A DNA stretch of 64,000 nt from Penium margaritaceum (Eukaryota; Streptophyta; Zygnematophyceae; Desmidiales; Peniaceae). The stretch spans positions 70,318 through 134,317 of the forward strand of contig SZWC01003591.1 of the NCBI GenBank assembly GCA_023375785.1, written 5' to 3'. The notes under the pieces are model-generated. The model made no database searches, was not told the DNA's origin, and worked only from the letters and a program-made list of their open reading frames with translations. The position numbers and the translations under genes are program-made. Below are positions 25,001 to 39,300 of this stretch, in pieces; positions within the stretch are counted from its first letter, which is position 1, and the number at the start of each line of letters is the position of its first letter.

Positions 25001-28000
25001 ATGGCGCAACTAGGGCGCAAGTAGGGTGCAAGTAGGACACAACTAGGGCACAAGTAAAGCACAAGTAGGACGTTACTAGGGATTTTAGGGCTAAACTAGG
25101 GTACAACTAGGACACAAGTAGGGCAATAGTGGGGCGCAACTAGGGCTGAACCAGGGCGCAACTAGGATGCAAGTAAGGTACAAGTAGGGTACAACTAGGG
25201 CCCAACTAGGACGTATCTAGGACGCAAGTAGGGCGCAACAAGGAAATAACTAGGGTGCAACTAAGGCGTAGCTTGTGCCAAACTGAGACAGAACTAGGGT
25301 GCAACTAGGGCTCAACAAGGGGGAAAGTAGGACACAACTAGGGCACAGCTAGGCCTCAACAAGGGTGCAAGTAGGACACAACTAGGGCACACGTAGGATG
25401 CAAGTAGGACATAAGTAGGGAACACAAAGGAAGAGACTAGGACGTAACTCGGGGGTGTAGCTAGTGCCTAACTAAGGCGTAACTAGGGCGCAACAAGGAA
25501 GAAACTAGGGCACAACAAGGACGCAAGTAGGGCATACCTAGGGCGTAAGTAAGGTGCAAGTAGGAGGCAACTAGGGAGTAACTAGGGCACAACTAAGGCA
25601 CAACTAAGGCATACCTAGTGCCTCATTGAGGCTCAACTAGGGCGCAACTAGGGCACAACTAGGGCATAACGAGGGTGCAAGTAGGGCGTAACTAGGGGGA
25701 AGATATGTCACAAGTAGGGCACAACTAGGGCACAACTTGGGCATAGCTACTACCCAACTAAAGTGAAACTAGGGTGCAACTAGGACACAAGGAGGGCGGA
25801 ACTAGGGAGCAACTAGGACGTAACTAGAGCACAACTAGGGCCCAAGAAGGGTGCATGTAGGGTGCAACTAGGGTGCAACTAGGGCAGAACCAGGGCACAA
25901 GTAGGGCATAAGTAGGGCGCAACTAGGGCGCAACTAGGGCGCGACTAGGGTGAAAGTAGGGCACAACTGGGACACAAGTAGGGCCCAAGCAGGGTAAAAG
26001 TAGGGTGCAAGTAGGGAGCAAGTAGTGTGCAACTAGGATGCAACTTGGACACAAGTAGGGCACAACGAGGATGCAAGTAGGGCGCAACTAGGGTGCAACT
26101 AGGGCGCAACTAGGGCGCACCTAGGGCACACCTAGGGCGCAAGTAGGATGCAAGCAGGGGGCAAGTAGGACACTAGGGTACAACTAGGGCACAAGGAGGG
26201 CTCAAGTAGGACGCAAGTGGGCACAACTAGGCCGTAGCTAGGGCACAACTAGGGCGCAAATAGGGTGCAACTAGGGCACAAGTAGGGTGCAACTAGGATG
26301 CAACTAGGGCACAACTAGGGCGTAACTAGGGCACAATTAGACCCCAAATAGGGCGCATCTAGGACGTAACAAGCACGTGAATAGGCTGCAACTAGGGTGC
26401 AACTAGGACGTAGCTGGTGGCCAACTGAGGCGCAACTAGGGCACAATCAAGGTGCAAGTAGGGCGAAAGTAGGGTGCAACTAGGGCGCAATTAGGGCACA
26501 ACTACGGCGCAACTAGGGCGTAGCTTATGTTAAACTAAGGTGTAACTAGGGTGCAACTAGGGCGCAACTAGGAAGCAACTAGGGTACAACTAGGGCGCAA
26601 ATAGGGCGCAAGTATGGCGCCCGTAGGGCGCAAGTAGGGCGTAACTAGAGCGTAACTTGGGCACAACTATAACCTAGCTAGTGGCCAACTGAGACACAAC
26701 TAGGGTGCAACTAGGGCACAACTAGGATACAAGTAGGGCACAACTAGGGCGCAAGTAGGACGCAAATAGAGTGCAAGTAGGGCGCAAGTAGGGTGCAAGA
26801 AGGGCACAAGTAGGTGCAACTAGGGCACAACTAGGGTGCAACTAGGACGCAAATAGGATGCAAGTAGGGTGCAAGTAGAGCATATTTCGGTGTAACTAGG
26901 GTGCAAGTAGGGCGCAAGTAGGCTACAAGTAGGGGGCAACTAGGGCGTAAGTACGACGTAAGTAGGGCGCAACTTGGGTGCAACTAGGGCGTAACTAGGA
27001 CACAACTAGGATGCAAGTAGGGTACAAGTAGGACGCAAGTAGGACCTAATTAGGAATCAACTAAGGTGCAACTAGGACGCAAGTAGGGTGAAGTAGGGTG
27101 CAACTAGGGTGCAAGTAGGGTGCAACTAGCATGCAAGAAGGGCACGAGTAGGGTGCAAGTAGGATGCAAATAGGACACAACTAGGTCACAAGTAGGGCGC
27201 AAGTAGGACGCAAGTTGGATGCAAGTAAGACGCAAATAGGGCGCAACTAGGGTACAACTAGGGCGCAACTAGGGTGCAACTAGGGTGTATCTAAGGCACA
27301 ACGAGATCATAGCTAGTGCTAAACGGAGACGTAACTAGGGTGCAACTAGGGATCAACTAGGGCATTAGTAGGGCACAAGTAGGGCGCAGGTGGGGCGTAA
27401 GTAGGATGTAACAAGGACGCAAGTAGAGTGCAACTAGGGCGCAGCTAGGGCGTAGCTGGTGGCCAACAAAGGCACAACTAGGACGTAACTAGGGCACAAC
27501 TACTGCATAAGAAAGGCACAACTAGGGCGCAATTAGGGCACAACTAGGGCACAACTAGGGCACAACTAGGGCGGAACTAAGGTGTAACTAGGGTGTCATT
27601 AGGGTGTGACTATTGTCCAAGTATAGCGCAAGTAGGATGAATGTAGGGCGCAACTAGGGCGCAACTAGGGTGCAACTAGGGTGCAACTAGGGCGCAACTA
27701 GGGCGTAACTAGGGCGAAGAAGGGTGTAACTAAGGTTTAACTAGGGCGGAACTAGGGCACAAGTAGGGTGCAACTAGGGCGGAACTAGGATGCAACTAGG
27801 GCACAACTAGGACTCAAGTAGGGAACAAGTAGGGCATAAGTAGGACGCAATGAGAGTACATCTAGGGTGAAACTAGCACGCAACTAGGGTGCAACTAGGA
27901 CATAGCTAGTGTCCAATTGAGGCACAACTAGGGCGTAAGTAGGGCGCTACTAGGGCATAACTTGGGCGCAAGTAGGGTGCAAGTAGGGTGCAAGTAGGGC

Positions 28001-31000
28001 GCAACTAGGGCGTAACTAGGGTGCAACTAGGATGTAGCTGGTGCCCAACGGAGGCGGAACTAGGATGAAACTAAGTCGCAACTAGGTCGCAACTAGGACG
28101 CAACTAGGATGCCACTAGAGTGCAAGAAGGGCGCAAGCAGGATGCAAGTAAGACGCAACTAGGTCATAGTAAAGATGCAACTAGGGTGTAGCTAGTGCCG
28201 AACACAGGCACGTCTAGAGCATAACTAGGGCACAACTAGGACGCAAGAAGGAAAGAAGTAGGGCGCAACAAGGGTGCAAGTAGGAAGCAAGTTGGGCGCA
28301 AGTAGGGTGCTAGTAGGATGCAGCTAGGGTGCAACTAGGGTAAAACTAAGGCACAACTAGAACGCAAGCATGGCGCAAGTGGGGTGTAACTAGGGCGGAA
28401 CTAGGACGCAACTAGGGTGCAAGTAGGGCGCAAGTAGGGTGCAACTATGGCGTAACTAGGGCGCAACCAGGACACAATGCAACTGGGGCGAAACAAGGGT
28501 GTAACCAGTGACAAAATGGGATGCAACTAGGGCGTAACTAGGGCTCAACTACAGCGCAAGTAGAGCGGAAGTAGGGCGCAACTAGGGCGTAGCTAATGCC
28601 TTACTGAGGCACATCTAGGGAAAAAATATGGTGTAACTCGGGCGCAACTAGGGCGTAGCTAGGGCGTAACTAGGGCACAAGTAGGGCGCAAGTAGGGCGC
28701 AAGTAGGACGCAACTAGGGTACAACTAGGGCACAACTATGACGTAGCTAGTGCGCAACTGAGGCGCAACTTGGGCACAACTAGGGCGCAACCAGGGCAAC
28801 CTAGGACGCAAGTAGAGTGCAACTAGGGAGCAAGTAGGGTGCAAGTAGAGTACAAGTAGGGCGTAACTAGGGCACAACTAGGGCGAAACTAGGGCACAAC
28901 TAGGATGCAAGTAGGGTGCAAGTAGGGCACAACTAGGGCACAACTAGGGCGAAAGTTGGCTGCAACTAGGATACAACTTGGGAGCATCTAGGTTGCATGT
29001 AGGGCGCAAGTAGTGCACAACTAGGGTGCAACTAGGACGAGACTAGGGCATAAACAGGACGGAATTAGGGCACAACTAGGGCGTAACTAGGACACAACTA
29101 GGGTGCAACTAGGGCACTAGTAGTGTGCAAGTAGAGCGTAACTAGGGTACAACTAGGGCACAACTAGGGTACAACTAGGGCGCAGTTAGGTCGCAAGTAG
29201 GGCGCAAGTAGGGTGCAAGTAGGGTACAAGTGGGCTGGAAGTGATGCGTAACTAGGGTGCAACTAGGGAGTACCTAGGGCGCTACTATGGTGCAAGTAGG
29301 ACACAACTAGGGCACAACTAGGGCATAACGAGGGTGCAAGTAGGGCACACGTCGGATACAAGTAGGACGCACTAGGAAGCAACTAGGGCGCAACTAGGAT
29401 GCAACTACGGGATAAGTAGGGCGCAACTAGGGGACAACTAGGGCGTGACTAGGACGCAAATAGGGCACAACTAGGGTGCAACTAGGGCGCAATCAGGGCG
29501 TAACTAGGGCGCAACTAGGGTGCAACTAGGGCACAACTAGGATTTAAGTAGGACAAAACTAGGGCGCAAGTAGGGGGGCAAGTAGGGCGCAACTAGGGCG
29601 CAACTAGGGCGTAGCTAGTGCCCAACTGAGGCATAACTAGGATGTAACTAGGGTGCAACTAGGATGCAACTAGGGTGCAAGTAGGGCTCAATTAGGACGC
29701 ACCTAAGGCGCAAGTAGGGTACAACTAGGGCACATCTAGAATGCAACTAGGGCCTAGCTAGTGCCCAAGTGAGACGCAACTAGGATGCAACTAAGTTGCA
29801 ACTAGGGCGCGAAAAGGGTGCAACTAGGATTCAAGTAGGACACAGCAAGGGTGCAAGTAGGGCGCAAGTAGGATGCATGTAGGGCACAACTAGGAGGTAA
29901 CAAGGGCACAACTAGGGGGTAGTTGGTTTCCAACTAAGGTACACCTAGGGCACAACTAGGGCGCAACTAAGATGCAACTAGGGCGCAAGTAAGGTGCAAG
30001 TAGGGTGTCAGTAGAGCGCAACTAGGGTTCAACTAGGGCGCAACTAGGATGCAAGTAGGGTGCAAGTAGGGCACAAGTAGGGTACAACTAGGGTGCAACT
30101 AGGGCACAACTAGGGTGTAAGTATGGTGCAACTAGGGCGCAACCAGGGCACAAGTAGGGCGCAAGTAGCGTGCATCTAGGCCACAACTAGGGCACAACTA
30201 GGGTGCAACTAGGGCATAGCTAGTGCCCAACTGAGGCGGAACTAGGACGTACCTAGGATGCAAGTAGGGTACAACTAAGGCACAACTAGGGTGCAACAAG
30301 GGTGCAAGTAGGGCGCAAGTATGGTACAACTAGGGCGTAACTAGGTTGCAACTAGGGCACAACTACGGCGTAACTAGAGTGTAGCTAGTGCCCAACTGAA
30401 GCTCAATTAGGGCGCAACTAGGATGGATGCAGGGCAACTGGGGTGCAAATAGGATACAACTATGGCGTAACTAGGGTGCAAGTAGGGTGTAACCAGGGTA
30501 CAACTAGGATGAAACTAGGATGCAAGTAGGGTGCAAGTACTGCGCAAGTAGGGAGTCACTAGGGTGCAACTAGGGTGCAACAAGGAGGCAAGGAGGGCGC
30601 AAGAAGGGTGCAAGTAGGGTGCAACTAAGGCATAACTATGGTCAAAACGGGATACAAGTAGGGCACGAGTACGACGTAACTAGGGCGCAAGTAGGGCGCA
30701 GCTATGGTGCAAGAAAGGCCTAACCAGGATACAACTAGGGTGCCACTAGGACGCAACTAGGGCGTAGCTAGTGTCTAACTGATGTGCAACTAGGACGCAA
30801 CTAGGGCGCAAGTCAGGTGCAATTTGGGCGCAAGTAAGATACAACTAGGGCACAAGTAGGGCGCAAGTAGGGCGTAACTAGGTCGCAACTAGGGCGTAGC
30901 TAGTATCTAATTGAGAATCAACTTGGGTGCAGCTAGGGCACAACTAGGGCGCAAGTAGGACGCAAGTAGGGTGCAACTAGGGACCAACTAGGGCACAACT

Positions 31001-34000
31001 AGGGCTCAACTAGGGCACAAGTAGGGTGCAAGTATGGTGGAAGTTGGGTGCAACTAGGACGCAACTAGGGTGCAACTAGGGCGCAACTAGGGCACAACTA
31101 GGGCATAGGTAATGTCGAACTGAGGCATAACCAGGACGCAACTAGGATGCAACTAGGGCGCGAGTAGGAAACAACTAGGGAACATCTCGGGCACAACTAG
31201 GGCGCAAGTAGGATGCAAGTAGGTTGCACAACTAGGGTGCAACGAGGATGCAACTAGGGCACAAGTACGGCGCAACTAGAAGGCAACTATGGCGTAACCT
31301 GGACGCAAGTAGGATGCAAGTAGGGCACAACTAGGGTGCAACTAGGGCGCAACTAGGTCACAACTAGGGTGCAACTTGGGTGCAACTAAGATGCTACTAT
31401 GATGTAGCTAGTGTCCAACTGAGACGCAACTAGGAGGCAACTAGAGCACAACTAGGACGCAAGTAGGACGCAACTAGGGCACAAGCAGGGTGCAAGTAGG
31501 GCACAACCAGGATACAACTAGGATGAAACTAGGGTGTAAGAAGGGCGCAATTAGTGTCCAACAGAGGCATAATAAGTGCGTAACTAGGGCACAACTAGGC
31601 TGTAACTAGGGTGCAAGTAGGGTGCAACTAGGGCGTACGTAAGGCTTAAGTAGGGTGCAACTAGGGTACAACTAGGGTGCAAGTAGAACACAACTAGGGC
31701 TTAGCTAGTGCCCAACTGAGACACAACTTTGGCACAACTAGGGCGCAACTAGGGTGCATTTAGGGCACAAAAATGGCACAACAAGGACACAAGTAGGGTG
31801 TAGCAAGGGCGCATTAGGGCGCAATTAGGATGCAACTAGGGCGCAACTAAGACGCAACAAGGCACAAGTAGGGCGTGGCTAGTGCCCAACTGAGGTGCAA
31901 CTTGGGCATAACTAGGGCGCAAGTAGGGCGCAACTAAGGCGCAAGATGGGTGCAACTAGGGTGTGTCTTTGACAAAATTAGGGTGCAACTAGGGCCCAAG
32001 TAGGGCGCAACTAGGACGCATCTAGGGTGCAATGAGGACACAACTAGTGCGCAAGTAGGGCACAAGTAGGATGCAACTAAGAAGAAAGTAGGGCGCGAGT
32101 AGGGCGCACGTAGGGCACAAGTTGGGTATAACTAGGGTGCAACTAGGGCGCAAGCAGGGTGTAATCATGGCGCAACTAGGGCACAACCAGGGTGCAAGTA
32201 GGGCAAAAGCAGCGTGCAACTAGGCCGCGACTAGGGTGCAACTAGGGCGCAACTAGGACGTAGGTATTGCCCAACTGAGGTGCAATAAGGGCGTACCTAG
32301 GACGCAAGTAGGTTGCAACTAGAGCACAACTAGGGTGCAACTAGGGTACAAGTACAATGCAACTAGGGCATAATTAGGGTATAACTAGGGCGCAACTAGA
32401 GTGTAGCTAGTGCCCAAATGAGGTACAATTAGGGCGCAACTAGGGTGGAAGTAGTGTATAACTAGGGTTCAACAAGGATGCAACAAGAGCGTACCTAGGG
32501 TACAAATAGGGTGCAACTAGGGCACAACTAGGACACAACTAGGGTGAAACTAGGGTGCAAATAGGGCGCAAGTACGGTGTAAGAAGGGCGTAACTAGGGT
32601 ACAACTAGGGTGCAACAAGGAGGCAAGTAGGGTGCAAGAAGGGTACAAGTAGGGTGCAACTACGGCGTAAGTAGGGCGCAAGTAGGGCACAAGTACAACG
32701 TAACTAGGGTGCAACTAGGGTGCAGCTAGGGTGCAAGTAGGGCGCAATTAGGGCGCAACTAGGATGCCACTTGTGCAGAACTAGGGCGTAGCTAGTGGCC
32801 AACTGATGTGCAACTAGGGCGCAACTAGGGTGCATGTAGGGTACAACTAGGTCGTAAGTAGGGCGCAACTAGGGCGCAAGTAGGGTGCATGTGGTGCATA
32901 ACTATGACATAACTAGGGCACAACTAGGTCGCAACTAGGGCGTAGATAGTGTCTTACTGAGACGCAACTAGGGTGCATCTATGGCACAACTAGGGTATAA
33001 GTAGGGCACAAGTAGAGCGCAACTAGGGAGCGACTAGGGCTCAACTAGGGCTCAACAAGGGCGTGAGTAGGGTGTAAGTAGGATGCAAGTAGGGTACAAC
33101 TAGGGTGCAACTAGGGTGCAAGTAGGGCAGAAGTAGGACGCAACTAGGGTGCAACTGGGGTACAACTAGGGCACAAGTAGAGCATAAGTAGGGTGTAAAT
33201 AGGGCATAACGAGGGTGCAACTAGGGTGCAACTAGGGCACAAGCAAGTCCCAAGTAGGGCGCAACTAGGGCGGAACTAGCATTCAACTAGGAAGGAACTA
33301 GGGTGCAACTAGGGCATAGGTAGTGTGCAACTGAGGTGTAACCATGACGCAACCAGGGCGTAACTAGGGCGCAAGAAAGGCGCATGTAGGACGCAAATAG
33401 GGCGCAAGTAGGGTACAACTAGGGGGAACTAGGGCACAACTAGGGCGTAGCTAGCGCCCAACTGAGACACAGCTAGGATGCAACTAGCGCGAAAGTAGTA
33501 CGCAACTAGGGCGCAACTATGGCGCAACTAAGGCGCAACTAGGGTGCAAGTAGGGTGCAACTAGGGTACAACTAGGGCACAACTAGAGTGCAAATCAAGC
33601 GCAACTAGGGTGTAGCTAATGCCCAACTGATGCACAACTAGGGTGCAACTTGGGCAAAACTAGGATGCAACCAGGAAGCAACTAGGGCACAACTCGGACG
33701 CAACTAGGGCGCAAGTGGGGCAGAAGTAGGGCACAAGTATGGTGCGACTAGGGCGCAACTAGGGCGTATAAAGGGTGCAACTAGGACACAACTAGGGTGT
33801 AACTAAGGTGCAACGAGGGGGCAACTAGGGTGCATCTCGGGCGCAATGAGGGTTTAAGTTGAGTGAAATTAGTGCACAACTAGGGTGCAACTAGGGCGCA
33901 ACTTTGGTGTAATTTGGGTGTATTCAGCCCACAAGTAGGGCGCAACTAGGGCACAACTAGGGCGTAACTAGGGTACAACTAGGACACAATTAGGACACAA

Positions 34001-35848
34001 GTAGGGGGCAACTAAGGCGTAGCTAGGGTGCAACTAGGGCGCAACTAGGACGCAAGTAGGGCACAACTATGGCGCAACAAGGGCATGACTAGGGTGTGAC
34101 TAGGACACAGCTATGACGCAACTAGGTGCACCTAGGGTGTAGCTAGTGCCAAACTGAGGTGCAACAAGGGCACAACTAGAGGGCAACTAGGGCGCAAGTA
34201 GGGCGCAAGTAGGGTGGAAATAAGGCGGAACTAGGGCATAGCTAGTGCCCAACTGAGGCACAACTAGGGCACAACTAGGGTGTAACTAGGGTGTAACTAG
34301 GGGGTAACTAGGGCTTAACTAAGGCACAAATAAGACGTAAGTAAGGTGCAACTAGGACGCAAATAGGGCACAACTAGGGCATAGCTAGTATCCAATTGAG
34401 GCACTACAAGGGCGCAACTAGGGTGCAACTAGGACAACCTAGGGTTCAAGTAAGGCGCAACAAGGGCACAAGTAGGGTGTAAGTAGGGTGAAAGTAGGGT
34501 GCAACTAGGGCACAACTTGGGCGAGACTAGGATGCAAGGACAACGCGAGGAGGGCACAAGTAGGCTGCAACTAGGGTGCAACTAGGGGGTAAATAGGGCG
34601 CAAGTAAGGTGCGAGTAGGACGCAACTAGAACGCAACTAGGGCGTAACTAGGACGCAAGTAGGGCATAGGTATGGCGCAAGAAGGGTACAACTGGGGCAC
34701 AACTAGGGCACAATTATGGCGTAGCTAGTGCCCAACTGAGGTGCAACTAGGGCACAACTAGGGCGCATGTCAGGCGCAACTAGGGCGCAAGTAGGGCACA
34801 ACTAGGGTGCATGTAGGGCGCAAGTACTGTGTAACAAGAGCCTAACTTGTGCGTAAGTAGGGCATTACTAGGATGTAGCTAGTGCCTAACTTAGGTGTAA
34901 CTAGGACATAACTAGGGTGCAAGTAGGGCGCAACTAGGACACAATTAGGACGTAAATAGGATGGAAATAGGACACAACAAGGGGGCGCATCTAGGATGTA
35001 AGTAGGGTACAAGTACGGCACAACTAGGGTGCAAGTAGGGCGCAACTAGGGCGCAAGAAGGGTACATGTAGGACGTAACTATGGCACAACTAGGTCACAA
35101 CGAGTGTGCAAGTGGGGGACAAGTAGGACGTAAGTAGGGAACAACTATGGTGCAACTTGCACACACCTATGGCGGAAGAAGGGCGCAAGTAGGGCGCATC
35201 TAGGACGCAACTAGGACGCAACTAGGACACAAGTAGGGTGCAAGTAGGGTGCAACTAGGATGTAACTAGGGCTCAACTAGGGCGCAACTAGGGCGCAACT
35301 AGTGCCCAACTGAGGTGCAACCATGGCGTAACTAGGACGCAAGTCGGACGTAACTAGAGCATAAGTAGGGTGTAACTAGGGTGCAAGTAGGAGGCAAGTA
35401 GGGTGCAACTAGGACATAACTAGGGCTCAACTAGGACGCACCTAGGGCGCAACTAGGTTGTAGCTTCTGGCCAATTGAGACACAACTAGGACGTAACTAA
35501 AGTGCAAGTGGGATGCAACTGGGGAATAAGTAGGGCACAACTAGGGTGCAACTAGGACGCAACTAGGGCACAACTAGGGTGGAACTAGGGTGCAACTAGG
35601 GTATAAGTATTGTGTAAGTAGGACGCAACTAGGGCGGAACTAGGACACAAGTAGGACACAAGTAAGGTGCAAGTAGGGTGCAACTAGGGCACAACTAGGG
35701 TGCAACTAGGATGCAAGTGGAGTGCAGTAGTGCGTGAGTAGGGCGCAACTAGGGTACAACTTGGATGCAACCAGGGTGCAAGTAGGGCACAAGTAAGGCG
35801 CAATTAGGGTGCAACAAGGGCGTAACTAGGGCACACTTAGGTTGTAAC
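13015..35848. repeat. 11-bp satellite megaarray (AACTAGGGYGC), about 22.8 kb
   Basis: Roughly two thousand head-to-tail 11-mers, all in one orientation. Main forms are AACTAGGGCGC, AACTAGGGTGC, AACTAGGGCAC and AAGTAGGGCGC. A three-unit variant module recurs in register: AACTAGGGCGT, AGCTAGTGCCC, AACTGAGGCGC. Examples lie near 13181, 13337, 13501, 14008, 14623, 14755, 15208, 15572, 16046, 17009, 17774, 18199, 18767, 18889 and 19147, at irregular intervals of about 120-600 bp. Minus-strand frames of 60-100 codons reading Ala-Pro-Tyr-Leu-Arg-Pro-type repeats are artefacts of the 33-bp (3 x 11) reading cycle. Confidence 0.97.
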
Positions 35849-36386
35849 TGTTGGCACTAGTGGGTTTAGGGGAATCCTCAAGGATGCCTAGATCTCACTG
35901 ATGCATGCTATCAATGTATGGGGCAGCCAATGGACACCTGTGGTGAAGAGGTTGGAGCACAAGGATCATGGATGTGAGTGGTCAGAACACGTTACATTCA
36001 GTAGAACTGAGTCCAAACATATCTTTGTTTCTCATAACGGTGATTTTTCATTTGATAATTATAGCCTGTAATCTAAACTTTCCAACGCATCCAATAACGC
36101 CCAAATCGGAGTAGTAGAGCACCTGCAACGGCCATCGAAGTAACCCTTGGTTGAGCCGCCCACCTTGCCTTGCACACCAGGCAACGGGAGGCGCTTCTAA
36201 CATGACCAGTCCATTCGCCTTTCCTCGTCCATAATTCAAGGAGAAGTCTACCCTAGTCAAGGAGGTCCCTCTGGTCACTTGATTCATGGCTCTGGTGCAT
36301 TTCAATCTTGTTGGAGAAGAACTCAAATCACTGGCAGTGGATGATCCCGCCACCCATGGCGGGTACCAGATTCCACCCGTCCAACA
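35849..36386. mobile_element. LTR-like island (possible solo LTR) at a satellite junction
   Basis: A 538-bp non-satellite island starting TGTTGG (35849) and ending CCAACA (36386), the short inverted termini typical of plant LTRs. It sits where the 11-bp array stops and the 10-bp array starts about 10 bp later. The minus strand has a 101-codon open frame (36048-36353) that matches no family I know. The 5 bp on each side do not match as a target duplication. An internal leader or LTR fragment of another kind is equally possible. Confidence 0.35.
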
Positions 36387-36395
36387 CCCGAACTT

Positions 36396-39300
36396 CAGAG
36401 TTGTATGGGGTTCTACGGAGTTGTATGGAGTTGTAAAGATTTTTTAGAAGATGTACGAAGTTGTACCGAGCTGGAGCAATTTGTACATAGTTGTATGGAG
36501 TTGTACGGAGTTATACTTCATTGTATAAAGTTTGGACAGAGTTGTACGAAGTTGCACGGAGTTGTACGGAGTCTTACAAAGCTGTACAGAGATTAAGCAT
36601 TTTGTGCAGAGTTTTACGGAGCTATACGGAGTTGTACGGAGCTTTGCAATTTTGTACAGAGTTATACGGATTTGTAGCAAGTTGTAGGGAGTTGTAAGGA
36701 GTTATATGGTGTTATACAGAGTTGTATGGAGTTGTACGGAGTTATACAGAGTTGTACGGAGTTGTATGGAATTGTACAGAGTTGTACGGAGTTGTACGGA
36801 TTTTAACGCAGCTATATGGAGTTGTACAGAGTTGTACGGAGTTCTACAGAGTTGTAATGAGACGTAGGAATATATATGGAGTTGTTCAGATTTTTACAGA
36901 GCAGTACGGGGTTGTAGAAAGTTGTAAAGAGTTTTATGGAGTTGTGCGGAGTTGTACGGAGTTGTACGGAGTTAGACAGAGTTGTATGGAGTTTTACGGA
37001 GTTGTATGGAGTTTAAGCAAGCTGTAGCAAGCTGTACAAATCTGCACAGAGTTCTACAGAGTTGTACGGAGCTGTATGGAGTTGTACAGAGTTGTACAGA
37101 GCTGTACGCAGATGTACGGATTTGTACTGAGTTTCACAGAGTTGTACGGAGACGTACAGAGTTGTGCAAGGTTGTTCAGAGTTGTACATAGTTGTACGGA
37201 GTTTTACGGAGTTGTATGGAGTTTTACGGAGTTGTAAGGAGTGGTACAGATTTGTACGGAGTTGTTCAAAATTGCACAGACTTGTACAAAGCTATACAGA
37301 TATGTTTGGAGTTGTACAGAGTCGTAAGGAGTTGAAGGGAGTTGTACATTGTTGCAACGAGTTCTACGGAGGTCTAAGGATTTGTAGCAAGCTGTAGAAA
37401 AGTTGAATGGGCAAGAATGGAGATGTACGGAGGTGTACGGAGTTGTACGGAGTTGTACAGAGCTGTAACGAGCTATATGGATTTGTACAGAGTTGTACAA
37501 AGTTGTGCAAAGCTGTACGGAGTTGTACAGATTTGTAGCAAGTTTTAGAAAAGTTTAACGGGCTGGTATGGAGATGTATGGAGGCGTATGGATTTGAACG
37601 GAGTTGCACAAAGCTGTATGGAGCTGTACAGAGTTTTACAAAGTTGTGCGGAGTTGTGTGGATTTGTACGGAGTTGTACTGAGTTGAACAAAGTTGTATG
37701 GAGCTGTACGGATCTGTACGGAGTTTTTGCGATTTGTACAGAGGTTTACAGAGTTGTACGGATTTGTATGGAGATTTATAGAGTTGTATGGAATTTGTAC
37801 AGAGGTATACAAAGTTGTACAAAATAGTGCAGAGTTGCACGGAGTTGTAGCAAGATGTGCAGGGTTTTGCAGAGTTGTACAGAAATGTACGGAGTTGTAT
37901 GGAATTGTACGGAGTTTTATGGTGTTGTATGGAGTTTTACAAATTTCTAAAGAGTTTACGGAGTTGTAAGGAGTTGTGCGGAGTTGTACCGATTTGTACA
38001 GAGCTGTACGGAGTTGTGATTTGTACACAGTTGTATGGAACCGTAAGAATTTGTGCGGAAATGTACGAAGATATACAGAGCTGTACGGAGCTGAACGGAG
38101 TTACAGCAATTTGTACAGAGTTGTACGGTCTTGTACGGACTTGTACAGGGTCGTACAAAGTTGTATGTAGGTTCAAGGAGTTGTATGGAGTTGTACGGAG
38201 TTGTACGGAGTTGCATGGAGTTGTAGCGAGTTTTAGCGAGTTGTACAGAATTGTTCACAGTTGTATAGAATTGTACAAATTTGTATGGATTCGTGCGGGG
38301 TTGGACAGCGTTGGACGGAGCTGTGTGGAGTTGTACAAAGTTAAACAATTTTGTATGGAGTTGTACAAAATTGTATGGAGTTGTACAGAGTCTTGCGGAG
38401 TCGTATAGAGTTGTAGGGAGTTGTAAGGAGTTGTACGTAGTTGTATGGAGTTGTACAGATTTGTATGGAGTTTAAGCAAGTTGCACGGAGTTGAAGCGAG
38501 TTGTACAAAGCTGTACAGACATGTACAAAGTTGGACGGAGTTGTACAGAGTTTGACAGAGTTATACCGAGTTGTACGGAGTTACACAGATTTTCACAGAG
38601 CATTACGGAGTTGTAGGAAGTCGTACAGATTTGTACGTATTTGGACAGAGTTGTACAGATTTTTACAGAGTTGTACGAAGCTGTATGGAGCTGTGGGGAG
38701 TTGTGCGGAGTTGTACAGGATTATACAGATTTATAGCAAAATGTAGGGTCGTTTAGGGAGGTATATGGAGTTGTACGGAGTTGCAAATAGTTGTGCGGAG
38801 TTGTACGGAATTGTATGGAATTGTATGGGGTTGTACGGAGCTGTACAAAGTTTGACAGAGTTGAACGGAGTTGTACAGAGTTGTACAGAGTTATAGGGAG
38901 TTTTAGTGATTCATGCGCAGTCGTACAAACTTGTATGGAGTTGTACGGAGTTCAACAAAGTTGTACTGAGTTGTATGGAGTTGTACAGGTTTGAACAGAG
39001 TTGTACGGAGTTGTTTGGAGTTCTATGGAGCAGTTGGTGTTGTACAAATCTTTAGCAATTTGCACAGAGTTTTACAGAGTTGTACGGAGTTATACTAAGT
39101 TATGAGGGCTTGTACAAATCTGTACAGAGTTGTATGGAGTTGAACAGAGTTGTACAGAATTGTGTGGAGTTGTACTGAGCGGTACGGAGTTTTACGGAGT
39201 TGTACAAAGTTGTAATGAATCATACGGAGTTGAAACAAGTTGTACCAAGGTGTACGGAGTTGTACAGAGTTGTACGGAGTTCTACGGAGTTGTACAAAGC

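Noticed and set aside
13015-35848. Minus-strand frames of 60-100 codons rich in Ala-Pro-Tyr-Leu
   Set aside because: They are by-products of 11-bp units without stops; their length tracks local unit variants and no start context is conserved.
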